The notes under the pieces were generated by a model. The model saw only the letters and a program-made list of their open reading frames with translations, had not been told where the DNA came from and made no database searches. Of a DNA stretch of 64,000 nucleotides, positions 7,997 to 17,234 are shown piece by piece. The position numbers and the translations under genes were made by a program. Positions within the stretch are counted from its first letter, which is position 1. Each line of letters opens with the position of its first letter. The DNA is from Comamonadaceae bacterium (GTDB taxonomy: Bacteria > Pseudomonadota > Gammaproteobacteria > Burkholderiales > Burkholderiaceae_C): contig CANFOS010000003.1 in NCBI GenBank assembly GCA_947448735.1, positions 124,001 through 188,000 on the forward strand, in the 5' to 3' direction.

Positions 7997-8593
7997 GTGA
8001 ACAGCGTGGGGACTAGAAGTTTGTGGTTGGTCCGCCATGCCCAGCCGCTCATTGAACCGGGGATCTGCTACGGCCAGCTCGATGTGCCCGCCGACCCCCA
8101 GTTGACCCAAAGCTGCGCGCAAGAACTTTTAAAAGTCCTGCCCAGGGGCACTGCCGTCAGCACCTCACCGCTACAAAGATGTGAGCTTCTCGCCCAAGCA
8201 ATCATTGGCCTACAGCCCGATTTAACGGTTAAAACAGACCCGAAATTGCAAGAAATGCACTTTGGGCAATGGGAAGGACGCGCCTGGGCCGATATTGACA
8301 AGGCCGAACTTGACGGCTGGACCGACGACTTTGCCGATTACCGTGCTGGCAGAACGGGTGAAAGCGTGCGCCAGTTCATGACCCGGGTGGCAGCTGCCTT
8401 GAGCGAGATCGACCCAGCCCGGGACACCTTGTGGGTAACCCACGCGGGCGTGATTCGGGCCGCGACGTTGATTGCCAGTGGCATCCGCCACATCAGCCGG
8501 GCCGATGAATGGCCCACCGATGCGCCAGCTTATGGACAATGGTGCAAACTGACGCTTCCAACTCACAGAAATCACCATGGCCACCAACCTTGA
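7997..8593 (+). CDS. cobC: Alpha-ribazole phosphatase / histidine phosphatase
   Basis: A 198-residue histidine phosphatase. The phospho-accepting RHAQP motif lies near the N-terminus (LWLVRHAQP), the product-release Glu region reads EMHFGQWEGRAWADID, and the second catalytic His is in WVTHAGVIRA. These fit CobC, which removes the 5' phosphate of alpha-ribazole phosphate; the location directly after cobS supports that substrate. The start is a GTG at 7997; another GTG at 8006 is possible. The 3' end overlaps the next gene by 17 bases. Confidence 0.85.
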   Translation: MNSVGTRSLWLVRHAQPLIEPGICYGQLDVPADPQLTQSCAQELLKVLPRGTAVSTSPLQRCELLAQAIIGLQPDLTVKTDPKLQEMHFGQWEGRAWADIDKAELDGWTDDFADYRAGRTGESVRQFMTRVAAALSEIDPARDTLWVTHAGVIRAATLIASGIRHISRADEWPTDAPAYGQWCKLTLPTHRNHHGHQP

Positions 8594-9500
8594 CGGGCAA
8601 CTCGTTGTCGCCATCTCTTCCAGGGCACTGTTTGACTTTGAAGAGGAAAACGAGGTCTTTGAGCAGCATGCCGACAAAGCCTACATGCAGCTGCAGTTGC
8701 AGCGCGTCGAGCAACCGGCCAAGCCGGGCGTTGCGTTTTCGCTGGTTAAAAAACTGCTGGCCTTCAACACGCCTGGCGAGCAGCGGGTGGAGGTGGTGAT
8801 CCTGTCGCGTAACGACCCGGTCAGTGGCCTGCGCGTGATGCGCTCGGCCGAGCACTACAAGCTGGCCATCAGCCGCTGCACCTTCACCAAAGGGCAAGCG
8901 CCCTGGCGCTACTTGCGCCCGCTCAAGGCCAACCTGTTTTTGTCGGCCAAATCCGAAGATGTGCGTTCAGCCCTGGGCAACGGATTTGCCGCCGCCACCG
9001 TGGCCACACACTCGGCCAGAGCCCAAAGCAACTACCCGAGCGAGGTACGGATTGCCTTTGACGGCGACGCGGTGCTGTTTTCAGACCAGGCTGAACGGGT
9101 GTTTCAAAAAGACGGGCTGGATGCGTTTCAAAAACACGAACGCAAGCACTCGGCCAAGCCTTTGCCGCCCGGCCCTTTCATGCCGCTGCTCAAAGCCCTG
9201 CACGGCCTGCAGCAGGCAGGCACGCCGCACATGCGCATCCGCACCGCGCTGGTCACGGCACGCAGCGCCCCGGCGCATGAACGCGCGATTCGCACCCTGA
9301 TGGACTGGAACATCGAGGTCGATGAAGCGATGTTTTTGGGCGGCCTGGCCAAAGGGGAATTTTTGCGTGAATTTGAGCCCGACTTTTTCTTTGACGACCA
9401 GACCGGGCACGTCGATGCTGCCGCGCAGCATGTGCCCGCAGGGCACGTCGCCAGCGGCGTGGCCAATAGGTCCAGCGGCGTTTCAAACTCCTCTGAGTGA
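8577..9500 (+). CDS. 5'-nucleotidase (cytosolic 5'-NT family)
   Basis: A 307-residue protein of the bacterial branch related to vertebrate cytosolic 5'-nucleotidase I. Visible family blocks are VVAISSRALFDFEEEN near the start, LSRNDPVSGLRVM, IAFDGDAVLFSDQAE (HAD-like acidic motif), and FLREFEPDFFFDDQTGH near the end. It hydrolyses nucleoside 5'-monophosphates in the cytoplasm. It overlaps cobC by 17 bases and is likely co-transcribed; a link to cobalamin nucleotide metabolism is only a guess. Confidence 0.85.
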   Translation: MATNLDGQLVVAISSRALFDFEEENEVFEQHADKAYMQLQLQRVEQPAKPGVAFSLVKKLLAFNTPGEQRVEVVILSRNDPVSGLRVMRSAEHYKLAISRCTFTKGQAPWRYLRPLKANLFLSAKSEDVRSALGNGFAAATVATHSARAQSNYPSEVRIAFDGDAVLFSDQAERVFQKDGLDAFQKHERKHSAKPLPPGPFMPLLKALHGLQQAGTPHMRIRTALVTARSAPAHERAIRTLMDWNIEVDEAMFLGGLAKGEFLREFEPDFFFDDQTGHVDAAAQHVPAGHVASGVANRSSGVSNSSE

Positions 9501-9510
9501 CCCCTGATCC

Positions 9511-11316
9511 ATGAGCAGCCTCAAAAACTTCGGCACTTTTTTAAAACGCGTCTGGGCCCTGTCAGCGCCTTACTTCCGGTCTGAAGACAAATGGAAGGCG
9601 CGCGCCATGCTGGCCGGGATTGTGCTGCTGAACCTGGCTGCCGTGTACATGCTGGTGCTGCTGAACGACTGGAACCGCCTGTTTTATGACGCGCTGCAAA
9701 ACAAAAACCAGCCTGTCTTTTGGCAGCAACTGGGCCGCTTTACCTATCTGGCGTTTGCCTTCATCATCATCGCGGTTTACAAGTTTTATCTCACCCAGTT
9801 GCTACAGGTGCGCTGGCGTGCCTGGATGACCGGGCATTACCTGGAGCGCTGGCTGGCCAACCATGCGTTTTACAGCCTTGAGCTGGCGCGCTTTTCAGGC
9901 GACAGCAGCAAGGCCGCTGACAACCCGGACCAGCGGATTCAGGAAGACATCAACCAGTTCACCAATTTCTCGGTATCACTGAGCATGGGTTTGCTCAATT
10001 CGGTGGTGACACTGATCAGCTTCGTCGGTATTTTGTGGGGACTGTCTGGTGCGTTTACGGTCACGCTGGGGGGCAACAGCTACAACATCCCCGGCTTTAT
10101 GGTGTGGATGGCGCTGCTGTATTGCGTGGTGGGCAGCGTGATCACGCACTACATTGGCCGCTCGCAAATCGGGCTTAATTTCATGCAGCAACGCTTTGAG
10201 GCCGACTTCAGGCACCACATGGTGCGGGTGCGGGAGTTCAGCGAATCGATTGCGCTGGACAAAGGCGAAGCGGTCGAGCGTCTGCAGCTCGATGGGCGCT
10301 TTTCAAAGGTTCTCCAGAATTTTCTGCAGCTGATCAAGAAACAAAAAAACCTGGTCTGGTTCACCAGCTTTTTTGGTCAGGCCGCGGTGGTGTTCCCATT
10401 CATTGTGGCGGCGCCACGGTTTTTCAGCGGCGCCATTCAACTGGGCGAGCTGATGCAAATATCGTCAGCTTTTGGCCGGGTACAAGACGCCTTGAGCTGG
10501 CTGGTGGACAACTATTCCAGCCTGGCGGCCTGGCGCGCCACAACCGACCGCTTAACCAGCTTTGAAGACAACATCATGGCTGCAGCCCAACAAATAAATG
10601 GGGTAGCAGCTCCTGATTCAATAGCAGACAGCGCCATTTTGTCGGCTGATGACCTGACCATCCAGCTGCCTGCCGGGCAAACCCTGCTCAGCGGCCTGGC
10701 CTTGCGTGCAAAGCCGGGTGACAGCGTACTGCTCAGCGGCCCGTCGGGCAGTGGCAAGTCCACGCTGTTCCGCGCTTTGGCGGGCATTTGGCCCTATGCC
10801 AAAGGGCACGCGCAGTTGCCGCATGACGCCATGTTTATCCCGCAGCGGCCGTACTTTCCGGACGGCCGTCTGCGCGATGCACTGGCCTACCCTCAGCCGG
10901 CCAGCACCTACAGCGACGACGTGTTGCGGCAGGCCCTGCTTGATGCGCTGCTGCCGCAACTGACGGGGCGGCTGGACGACAGCGACGCCTGGGGGCAAAA
11001 ACTGTCGGGGGGTGAGCAGCAACGCCTTGCCATTGCGCGCGTCTTGCTTAAAAAACCAAGCTGGATTTTTGCCGACGAAGCCACTGCCGCGCTGGACGAA
11101 GCCGCTGAAAAAACCCTGTACAGCCGGCTGCAAACGCACATCGCAAGCGTCAAGGGCGGGATGGTGTCGATCGCGCACCGGCCTGCGGTGGCGGCTTTTC
11201 ACAGCGCGCAATGGACGCTGGTCAAACAGGCCGAGGGCAGCCTGGCGCTGTATGCCTTGAAGCAAAGCGCCTTGACACAAAGCCCCTTGAATAATCCCAG
11301 GGATCCTGCCGCTTGA
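9511..11316 (+). CDS. ABC transporter, fused permease/ATPase (SbmA/YddA/ABCD-like)
   Basis: A 601-residue half-transporter. The N-terminal membrane domain carries the family signature VLLNDWNRLFYDALQNKN seen in SbmA/BacA and peroxisomal ABCD proteins. After a linker at about residues 350-375, the ATPase domain shows Walker A GPSGSGKST, signature LSGGEQQR and Walker B IFADEATAALDE. It should act as a homodimer in the inner membrane; relatives move vitamins, peptides or acyl-CoAs, and BacA/YddA-like homologues have been linked to cobalamin import elsewhere, which is interesting after cobTSC but unproven here. The linker contains a copy of the dispersed repeat. Its stop codon overlaps the next start. 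Confidence 0.88.
   Translation: MSSLKNFGTFLKRVWALSAPYFRSEDKWKARAMLAGIVLLNLAAVYMLVLLNDWNRLFYDALQNKNQPVFWQQLGRFTYLAFAFIIIAVYKFYLTQLLQVRWRAWMTGHYLERWLANHAFYSLELARFSGDSSKAADNPDQRIQEDINQFTNFSVSLSMGLLNSVVTLISFVGILWGLSGAFTVTLGGNSYNIPGFMVWMALLYCVVGSVITHYIGRSQIGLNFMQQRFEADFRHHMVRVREFSESIALDKGEAVERLQLDGRFSKVLQNFLQLIKKQKNLVWFTSFFGQAAVVFPFIVAAPRFFSGAIQLGELMQISSAFGRVQDALSWLVDNYSSLAAWRATTDRLTSFEDNIMAAAQQINGVAAPDSIADSAILSADDLTIQLPAGQTLLSGLALRAKPGDSVLLSGPSGSGKSTLFRALAGIWPYAKGHAQLPHDAMFIPQRPYFPDGRLRDALAYPQPASTYSDDVLRQALLDALLPQLTGRLDDSDAWGQKLSGGEQQRLAIARVLLKKPSWIFADEATAALDEAAEKTLYSRLQTHIASVKGGMVSIAHRPAVAAFHSAQWTLVKQAEGSLALYALKQSALTQSPLNNPRDPAA
10604..10627 (-). repeat. Dispersed TGCTAT...TAGCTGC repeat, copy 2 (ABC linker)
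   Basis: On the minus strand the segment reads CTGCTATTGAATCAGGAGCT, very close to copies at 54353 and 59163. It encodes part of the flexible linker between the membrane and ATPase domains. Confidence 0.5.
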
Positions 11317-12926
11317 TGTCCGAACCCAACACACCAACGCCAGAGTCGGCAGACCTGTCAGCTCTGGCACCGCTGAAGCACCTGGCTTTTCGGATGCTGT
11401 GGGGCACCTGGCTGATGGCCAACACCTGCATGTGGATGAGCGACGTCGCATCGGCCTGGATGATGACGTCGATGACCACGACGCCGCTGTGGGTGGCGCT
11501 GGTGCAAACATCGGCCACATTGCCGGTGTTTTTGCTCGGCCTGCCCAGCGGCGCGCTGGCGGACATTCTGGACCGCAGGCGTTACTTTATTGCCACCCAG
11601 TTCTGGATAGCGGCTGTGGCCACGCTTCTGTGTATTGCTGTGATCGCCGGCGTGATGACGCCACCCCTGCTGCTGGCACTGACCTTTGCCAACGGCGTGG
11701 GTCTGGCCATGCGCTGGCCGGTGTTTGCCGCCATCGTGCCCGAGCTGGTGCCGCGCACCCAGTTGCCAGCGGCGCTGGCACTGAACGGGGTGGCCATGAA
11801 TGCATCGCGCATCATCGGACCACTGGTGGCAGGCGCCCTGATCGCCAGTGCAGGCACGCAGTTTGTGTTTGTTTTGAATGCCACGCTGTCGGTCATTTCA
11901 GGCTTTCTCATCATGCGCTGGCGCCGCGCGCACACGCCCAGCCCGCTGGGTCGGGAACGTCTGGTCAGCGCGATCAGAGTGGGTGTGCAGTTTGTGGCGC
12001 AGTCCAGCCGACTGCGGGCCGTGCTGGTGCAAGTGGCCTTGTTCTTTTTGCATTCAACCGCCTTGCTGGCGCTGCTGCCCCTGATCGCGCGCAACCTGCA
12101 CACGGGAGACGCCGGCACCTTCACGCTGCTGCTGGCCAGCATGGGGGCTGGTGCGATTGCGGCGGCGCTGCACATGCCGCGCCTGCGCCAGTGGCTGCCG
12201 CGTGACTCGCTGGTGCTGCGGGCCACCATGCTGCAGTCAGTGGCGACCATCGTCATGGCGCTGGCAACCAACGCGTGGGTGGCGGTGCCTGCCATGGTGA
12301 TCAATGGCATGGCCTGGATCACCTGCGCCAACTCGCTGTCGGTGTCGGCGCAACTGGCCCTGCCAGACTGGGTTCGCGCACGCGGTATGTCGATGTACCA
12401 GATGGCCATCATGGGCGGCAGCGCGCTGGGCGCAGCGCTGTGGGGTCAGGTGGCCACCGTCACCAGCGTGCCCACAGCGCTCGGGGTGGCGGCCATCAGT
12501 GGCAGTGTGTGCATGCTGATGGCACTGCGCTATGTGCACGACACCAGCCTGGAAGAAGACCTGACGCCATCGCGCGAGTTCAAAGTCCCGATAGCCGACG
12601 CCCCGCCGGGCGAAGGCCAGATGCTGGTGACGATTGAATACCTGATTGACCCGATGCGCGCCGACGACTTCAGGGTGCTGATGCAGGAGAGCCGCCGCAG
12701 CCGCCTGCGCCAAGGCGCGCTGAGTTGGGATCTGCTGCGTGATGTCAATCAGCCGGGGCGGTTCATTGAGCAGATCATTGACGAGTCGTGGACCGAACAC
12801 CTGCGCCGTTTTGACCGCGTGACCGCCAGCGATGTGTCGCTGCGCGAACGCAAGCTGGCGTTTCATTTGCCTGAAGAACCGCCGCTGGTCACGCGCTGCG
12901 TTGTGGAGACAGGTTCGAAGACTTAA
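11316..12926 (+). CDS. MFS transporter (EntS/MFS_3-type) with C-terminal ABM-like domain
   Basis: A 536-residue protein. About 400 residues form a 12-helix major-facilitator domain of the enterobactin-exporter-like MFS_3 group (motif [14 protein letters not shown] between helices 2 and 3). The last 110 residues are soluble and resemble an antibiotic-biosynthesis-monooxygenase fold ([20 protein letters not shown]). The ATG at 11316 overlaps the previous stop (TGATG), so it is coupled to the ABC gene; an in-frame TTG one codon earlier is less likely. Probably an efflux pump; the substrate is unknown. It ends 4 bases inside convergent queC. Confidence 0.82.
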   Translation: MSEPNTPTPESADLSALAPLKHLAFRMLWGTWLMANTCMWMSDVASAWMMTSMTTTPLWVALVQTSATLPVFLLGLPSGALADILDRRRYFIATQFWIAAVATLLCIAVIAGVMTPPLLLALTFANGVGLAMRWPVFAAIVPELVPRTQLPAALALNGVAMNASRIIGPLVAGALIASAGTQFVFVLNATLSVISGFLIMRWRRAHTPSPLGRERLVSAIRVGVQFVAQSSRLRAVLVQVALFFLHSTALLALLPLIARNLHTGDAGTFTLLLASMGAGAIAAALHMPRLRQWLPRDSLVLRATMLQSVATIVMALATNAWVAVPAMVINGMAWITCANSLSVSAQLALPDWVRARGMSMYQMAIMGGSALGAALWGQVATVTSVPTALGVAAISGSVCMLMALRYVHDTSLEEDLTPSREFKVPIADAPPGEGQMLVTIEYLIDPMRADDFRVLMQESRRSRLRQGALSWDLLRDVNQPGRFIEQIIDESWTEHLRRFDRVTASDVSLRERKLAFHLPEEPPLVTRCVVETGSKT

Positions 12927-13633
12927 GCAGCAGAAAAGCGCTCAAAACCCCGCGCGCGCAGCTCACATGCCGGGCAGGTGCCGCAGCCGTAGCCCCAAGG
13001 GTGGCGATGCACCCTGTCACCCAGGTAGCAGGTGTGGGTGTGTTCCACAATCAAATCCACCAGCGCCTGACCACCAATCGAATGCGCCAGCGCCCAGGTG
13101 TCGGCCTTGTCAATCCACATCAGCGGCGTGTCGATCAAAAAGCGTTTGTCCATGCCAAGCGACAGCGCCAACTGCATGGCCTTGATGGTGTCGTCGCGGC
13201 AGTCTGGGTAGCCTGAAAAATCGGTCTCGCACACGCCGGTGACGAGCACCTGTAAATCCCGGCGATACGCCAACGCCGCCGCCAACGTTAAAAACAGCAA
13301 ATTGCGGCCCGGTACAAAGGTGTTGGGCAGGCCCGAACTTTCCATTTTGAAAGCCACGTCGCGGGTCAGTGAGGTGTCACTGACCTGGCCCAGGACGGCC
13401 AGGTCAAGCAAGTGGTCTTCCCCCATCTTGCTGGCCCACTGCGGGAACTGCGCCTTGATTTCACGCAGCACGTTCAGCCGCGCGTCCAACTCCACAATGT
13501 GCCGCTGGCCGTAGTCAAACGCCACGGTTTCCACCCGGTCGTACCTGGACAGTGCCTGCGCCAGGCAGGTGGTGGAATCTTGCCCGCCAGAAAATAAAAC
13601 AAGGGCGGTTTTGTGGATGGCGGAAGTGGACAT
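12923..13633 (-). CDS. queC: 7-cyano-7-deazaguanine synthase
   Basis: A 236-residue ATP-dependent enzyme converting 7-carboxy-7-deazaguanine to preQ0, the precursor of queuosine tRNA modification. The PP-loop [11 protein letters not shown] lies near the N-terminus, and the zinc-binding cysteines are visible in [10 protein letters not shown] near the C-terminus with an earlier Cys in HTCYLGDR. The start at [17 protein letters not shown] (13633) is preferred over an upstream in-frame ATG at 13666. It is convergent with the MFS gene (4-base overlap of stops). Confidence 0.95.
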   Translation of the reverse strand: MSTSAIHKTALVLFSGGQDSTTCLAQALSRYDRVETVAFDYGQRHIVELDARLNVLREIKAQFPQWASKMGEDHLLDLAVLGQVSDTSLTRDVAFKMESSGLPNTFVPGRNLLFLTLAAALAYRRDLQVLVTGVCETDFSGYPDCRDDTIKAMQLALSLGMDKRFLIDTPLMWIDKADTWALAHSIGGQALVDLIVEHTHTCYLGDRVHRHPWGYGCGTCPACELRARGFERFSAA

Positions 13634-13718
13634 GGTGCTTATTTTCTTATCTTTCAGTCCACCCATGGGCCCAACAATAGGCAGGCCGCCCCTTGGCTAC
13701 CCTCAACAGCTTGCCGCA

Positions 13719-14513
13719 TCAAATCATCGGCACGAGTGCACCGTCCATCTGCACAATGGCACCGGTGATGTAGCTCGCACGGTCAGACGCCAGGAACACC
13801 ACAGCGTTTGCAACTTCTTTCGGGTCGGCCAAGCGGCCCAGCGGAAGCTTGCTGGTCAACAGCGCTTGCGCCTGTGCCTGGCTGATTTGCTTTGTTCTGG
13901 CTTCGACGTCAATGCTTTGCTGCACCCGATCGGTCAGGGTGCTGCCAGGATTGATGCCATTGACCCTGACACCCAGGTGTGCATAAGCGTTGGCCAGGCC
14001 AGCGCTTGCCAACATCAAGGCCGCGTTGGCAGAACCGCCCGCTAGGTGCTGCGGACTGGCGACTTTGCCGCCATTGCCGATGATGTTGACGATGGCACCC
14101 TTGCCGCGCAAGGCCATGCGCTTGATGAGCGGATCCATCATGTGGATGTAGGTAAAAAATTTCGACTGCATCGCCGCTGCCCAAGCCTGGGGATTGAGTT
14201 CCTCCGGAGGGCTTCGCTTGGCTGCCCCTGCAGAGTTGACCAAAATATGAACCGGGCCCGCGGCGGCCTCGGCCTTGTCGAGTGCCTTGACGGCTTCATC
14301 GGGCTGGCTCAGGTCTGCGGCCTGGGTGTGAATGAGGCCTGCTGGGTAGCCCAGCGCCAGCAAGGTGTGCACCGCCGCCTGCAGATTTGCCGGCCCACGC
14401 GAGACCAGGGTGACAGTGGCACCTTCTTTTAAAAACGCTTCGGCACAGGCCAAACCTATGCCTTTGCTGCCCCCCGTGATCAACACATGCTGTTGCGCCA
14501 AATCGAGATTCAT
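13719..14513 (-). CDS. Short-chain dehydrogenase/reductase lacking the usual YxxxK
   Basis: A 264-residue Rossmann protein with a normal nucleotide-binding start (VLITGGSKGIGLA, residues 10-22) and NSAGAAKR. The catalytic segment is unusual: where a Ser, Tyr and Lys are expected it reads NIIGNGG (143-149) and QHLAGGSANAALML (155-168), so His replaces Tyr and Asn or Ser replaces Lys. A subgroup of SDRs with a similar GNAAL segment exists but usually keeps the Tyr. The ATG overlaps the PrpD-like stop (ATGA), placing it third in an operon after the Bug and PrpD genes. Activity is uncertain. Confidence 0.85.
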   Translation of the reverse strand: MNLDLAQQHVLITGGSKGIGLACAEAFLKEGATVTLVSRGPANLQAAVHTLLALGYPAGLIHTQAADLSQPDEAVKALDKAEAAAGPVHILVNSAGAAKRSPPEELNPQAWAAAMQSKFFTYIHMMDPLIKRMALRGKGAIVNIIGNGGKVASPQHLAGGSANAALMLASAGLANAYAHLGVRVNGINPGSTLTDRVQQSIDVEARTKQISQAQAQALLTSKLPLGRLADPKEVANAVVFLASDRASYITGAIVQMDGALVPMI

Positions 14514-15886
14514 ATATTTATTCCAGTTGAAGTAGTATGGGGACACGTCATGGCCACCAGGTCAGCGGCATCGCTCAAGCTGGCCACATTTTGGGCTTTG
14601 TGCAGCCATGTTGCATGGCACCCCTGAGGGGCACCGTAACGAGCCAGCTGGTGAAACTTTTCGGTCAATTGCAGGTCTGTCATGCCCTGCGCATGTGCAC
14701 CTGACATGTCCGGGGCGGTCTGGCAAATCAGACGCCCGTCACGGCATTTTATTCTGACAGTGACGTCTTTGGTCGACAGCGTTTCATCTGTGACGATACG
14801 GACCAGCTGCCTTAATGCCACGATGTTGGGCTGCCCCACTGCGTCATCGCTAAAGTCCTCAATGCTGGCACGCCGGTAAGCCAGACAGACGGCGGCAGCA
14901 TGCTCGAGGCTGAGCTTGGCCTCGAGTCCATCGATGGGGCGCGGGCGATGGGCGCGCAGCTTGGCCAGCGGATGGACGGTCAACTCAATGTCCAGAATGT
15001 CGCCAAGACTGACAGCCCGGGGCAAAGCAAGGCAAGCGTCAATCACCGGATGCGTCACAAAGCCGCATGGATAGGGCTTGAATGTGTTGTGCCGGGTTTC
15101 CCATTGTTCGCCCAATCGGTGCAGCACCGGCGACATGGCTGAACCTTGTCCCAAGACCTGGGAAAACCCATGCGGCGCCTCCAGCACACAGTCGCTGGAC
15201 GTCACGTTGCGCTGGGCAAGCGCCGCCGCCAGCAGGCCGTTTTTGGCGGCGTGCCCTATGTTGGCGCTTTTGGCCATGCTGCCCAGGCTGGCCACCAGGC
15301 CGGCCGATTGTGTGGCAGCGTGCCCCAGGGCCCATGACATCTGCTGGGGACTCAGTTCCATCAACCGCCCTACCGCCACCGCAGCCCCCAACACACCGCA
15401 GCTGCTGGTGATGTGCCAGCCGCGCTGATAGTGCTCGGGTGACACAGCCAGACCAATGCGACAGGCCACTTCCATGCCGAGCAACAGGGCGTGCTGCAGT
15501 TCCTTGCCAGTGACGCGGCGATGCCCGGCCCAGGCCATGATGGCCGAGGCCACCGGGCCAGTTGGGTGGATACCGGTGGCCCAATGGGTGTCATCAAAAT
15601 CAAGGCTGTTGGAACTGATCGCCAGCACGAATGCAGCGTCCAAGACGTCGACTTTCTCCGCCCGGCCGATGATGGCAACCGGCCCATCCCCGCTGAGGTC
15701 GGCCAGCGCCGACAGGCATTGGCTCACCACCGGCTCTTGACTGCCGCCTATGGCGCAGCCAAACCAATTGACAAATGAGCGGTCAACGGCCGATTGAACG
15801 GACGCCGGAACATCTTCCCATTCGGCCTGACAAACCCACGCCGCCAAAGCTTGGGTAAAGCCACCATCCTGATTGGTCGCTTGCAT
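14510..15886 (-). CDS. MmgE/PrpD-family protein
   Basis: A 458-residue member of the family of 2-methylcitrate dehydratase (PrpD), immune-responsive gene 1 and iminodisuccinate epimerase. Family blocks include VNWFGCAIGGSQEP, DFDDTHWATGIHPTGPV (catalytic region), and FKPYPCGFVTHPVIDA. The best start is MQATNQDGG at 15886; the open frame extends 36 codons upstream into the Bug gene. It begins 4 bases after the Bug stop and overlaps the SDR start. As there are no other methylcitrate-cycle genes, it probably acts on another hydroxy- or amino-polycarboxylate; the substrate is unknown. Confidence 0.85.
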   Translation of the reverse strand: MQATNQDGGFTQALAAWVCQAEWEDVPASVQSAVDRSFVNWFGCAIGGSQEPVVSQCLSALADLSGDGPVAIIGRAEKVDVLDAAFVLAISSNSLDFDDTHWATGIHPTGPVASAIMAWAGHRRVTGKELQHALLLGMEVACRIGLAVSPEHYQRGWHITSSCGVLGAAVAVGRLMELSPQQMSWALGHAATQSAGLVASLGSMAKSANIGHAAKNGLLAAALAQRNVTSSDCVLEAPHGFSQVLGQGSAMSPVLHRLGEQWETRHNTFKPYPCGFVTHPVIDACLALPRAVSLGDILDIELTVHPLAKLRAHRPRPIDGLEAKLSLEHAAAVCLAYRRASIEDFSDDAVGQPNIVALRQLVRIVTDETLSTKDVTVRIKCRDGRLICQTAPDMSGAHAQGMTDLQLTEKFHQLARYGAPQGCHATWLHKAQNVASLSDAADLVAMTCPHTTSTGINI

Positions 15887-15890
15887 GCAA

Positions 15891-16874
15891 TCAGTCGATC
15901 TTGACGCCCACTTTTTTGACAATCGGCTTCCACCTGTCGGACTCCTGGCGAATGAAGCTGGCGGCTTGCTCTGGCGAGCCCAACATGGGCTCAATGCCTT
16001 GCGAAAAAAAGCGCTCGTTGATGTCGGGGGATTGCAGTATTTTGTTGATTTCCAGATTGAGCTTGTTGATGATGTTGTCAGGCGTGCCAGCTGGCGCCAT
16101 CAGCCCGTACCACAACGACACATCAACGCCGGGGTAACCCAGTTCTGCAAACGTTGGCAGTTCTGGCATCAGCAAGGTCCGGCGCTTGCTGGCCGCTGCC
16201 AAGGCCTTGATTTTGCCGGCCTGAATTTGCGAGAGCAACGAAGGTGCACCGTCAAACATGATGTGAACCTGCCCGCCAACCAGGTCGATCACGGCGGGCC
16301 CGCTGCCTTTGTAAGGCACGTGAAGGAGGTCAACGCTGGCTGAGCTTTTCAGCAATTCACCCCCCATATGCGGTGCCCCGCCGTTTCCAGACGACGCAAA
16401 TGCCAACTGGCCTGGGCGCTGCCTGGCCAGCGCCATGAAGGCTTGCAGCGAATCGACTTTCAGATTGGCGCTCACGGTCATGATCAAAGGCAGCTGGGCC
16501 AGCATGCTGACCGGGGTCAGGTCTTTGACCGGGTCATAAGACAATTTTGGGTAAAGATGCGGGCCGATGCCATGGGTTGTTATTGAATTTTGTAGCAAGG
16601 TATACCCATCAGGCGCGGCCTTGGCCACCAGTGCAGCGGCCAAGGTGCCGCTGGCGCCGGGGTGATTTTCGACCACTACCGCCTGGTTCAGCGCTGCGGC
16701 AAGCTTGGTCGAAATGGTTCGGGCGATCAGGTCAGCCGCACCACCTGGGGGCACGGTCACGATCAGGCGAATGGGTCGATTGGGATAGTTGCCCGGTGTG
16801 GCCTGGGCAAAAGCCACAGAAAAAACAACCGAGGCACAAAGTCCGACAGTCAGTCGACAAAAAAGAGAAGTCAC
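15891..16874 (-). CDS. TctC/Bug-family periplasmic solute receptor
   Basis: A 327-residue extracytoplasmic binding protein of tripartite tricarboxylate transport type. The start is a GTG at 16874 with AAAGGA seven bases upstream; the resulting N-terminus is a good signal peptide ending AFAQA. The mature part has YPNRPIRLIVTVPPGGAAD and AAPDGYTLL, hallmarks of Bug receptors that bind carboxylates such as citrate, glutarate or aspartate. The TctA/TctB membrane parts are not encoded nearby, which is common for the expanded Bug set in Burkholderiales. It leads an operon with the PrpD-like and SDR genes. Confidence 0.9.
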   Translation of the reverse strand: MTSLFCRLTVGLCASVVFSVAFAQATPGNYPNRPIRLIVTVPPGGAADLIARTISTKLAAALNQAVVVENHPGASGTLAAALVAKAAPDGYTLLQNSITTHGIGPHLYPKLSYDPVKDLTPVSMLAQLPLIMTVSANLKVDSLQAFMALARQRPGQLAFASSGNGGAPHMGGELLKSSASVDLLHVPYKGSGPAVIDLVGGQVHIMFDGAPSLLSQIQAGKIKALAAASKRRTLLMPELPTFAELGYPGVDVSLWYGLMAPAGTPDNIINKLNLEINKILQSPDINERFFSQGIEPMLGSPEQAASFIRQESDRWKPIVKKVGVKID

Positions 16875-17234
16875 AAACAGTCCTTTCGCGACGCGAGCGT
16901 CATAAATGCGCCTTGCTTTACACAACAAGCCAAGCGCGGGTGGGAGCAACATCGATGATGTTCTAGGGCCGATGCGCTGAGGTTAAGTCATCTTTGCACG
17001 ACTTTTGCTTACCCCTGAAGAAAATGGAAACAAAAACGAAACACGCCCGAAAACTGTGAACCAAAAATCATGCCAGCACCTGAGACACCCACCTCCGGAT
17101 GAAACCGATCCAAAACAAACCAGCCCAAAAACCAGATAATGAAAAAGGTTACATGATGAAACCCTGACCACCTGTCAAAACCGCGCACACCTCTCTTTAC
17201 CCATTGCAAAGACCGGACTTCTCCCGGGCACACC
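16875..17234. other. Intergenic region between Bug operon and acetamidase
   Basis: 360 bases, low in G, between two divergent genes. It contains A-rich tracts that could hold promoters (for example around 17020-17050 and 17130-17160), but no clear hairpin, RNA or conserved small gene was recognised. Confidence 0.5.

Noticed and set aside
10618..11520. 300-codon minus-strand open frame across the ABC/MFS boundary
   Set aside because: Antisense to two well-supported coding regions in GC-rich sequence; its codons give a low-complexity Ala/Pro/Gln-rich protein.
14510..15886. Methylcitrate-cycle PrpD assignment
   Set aside because: No prpB, prpC or acnD nearby; only the broad MmgE/PrpD family is supported.
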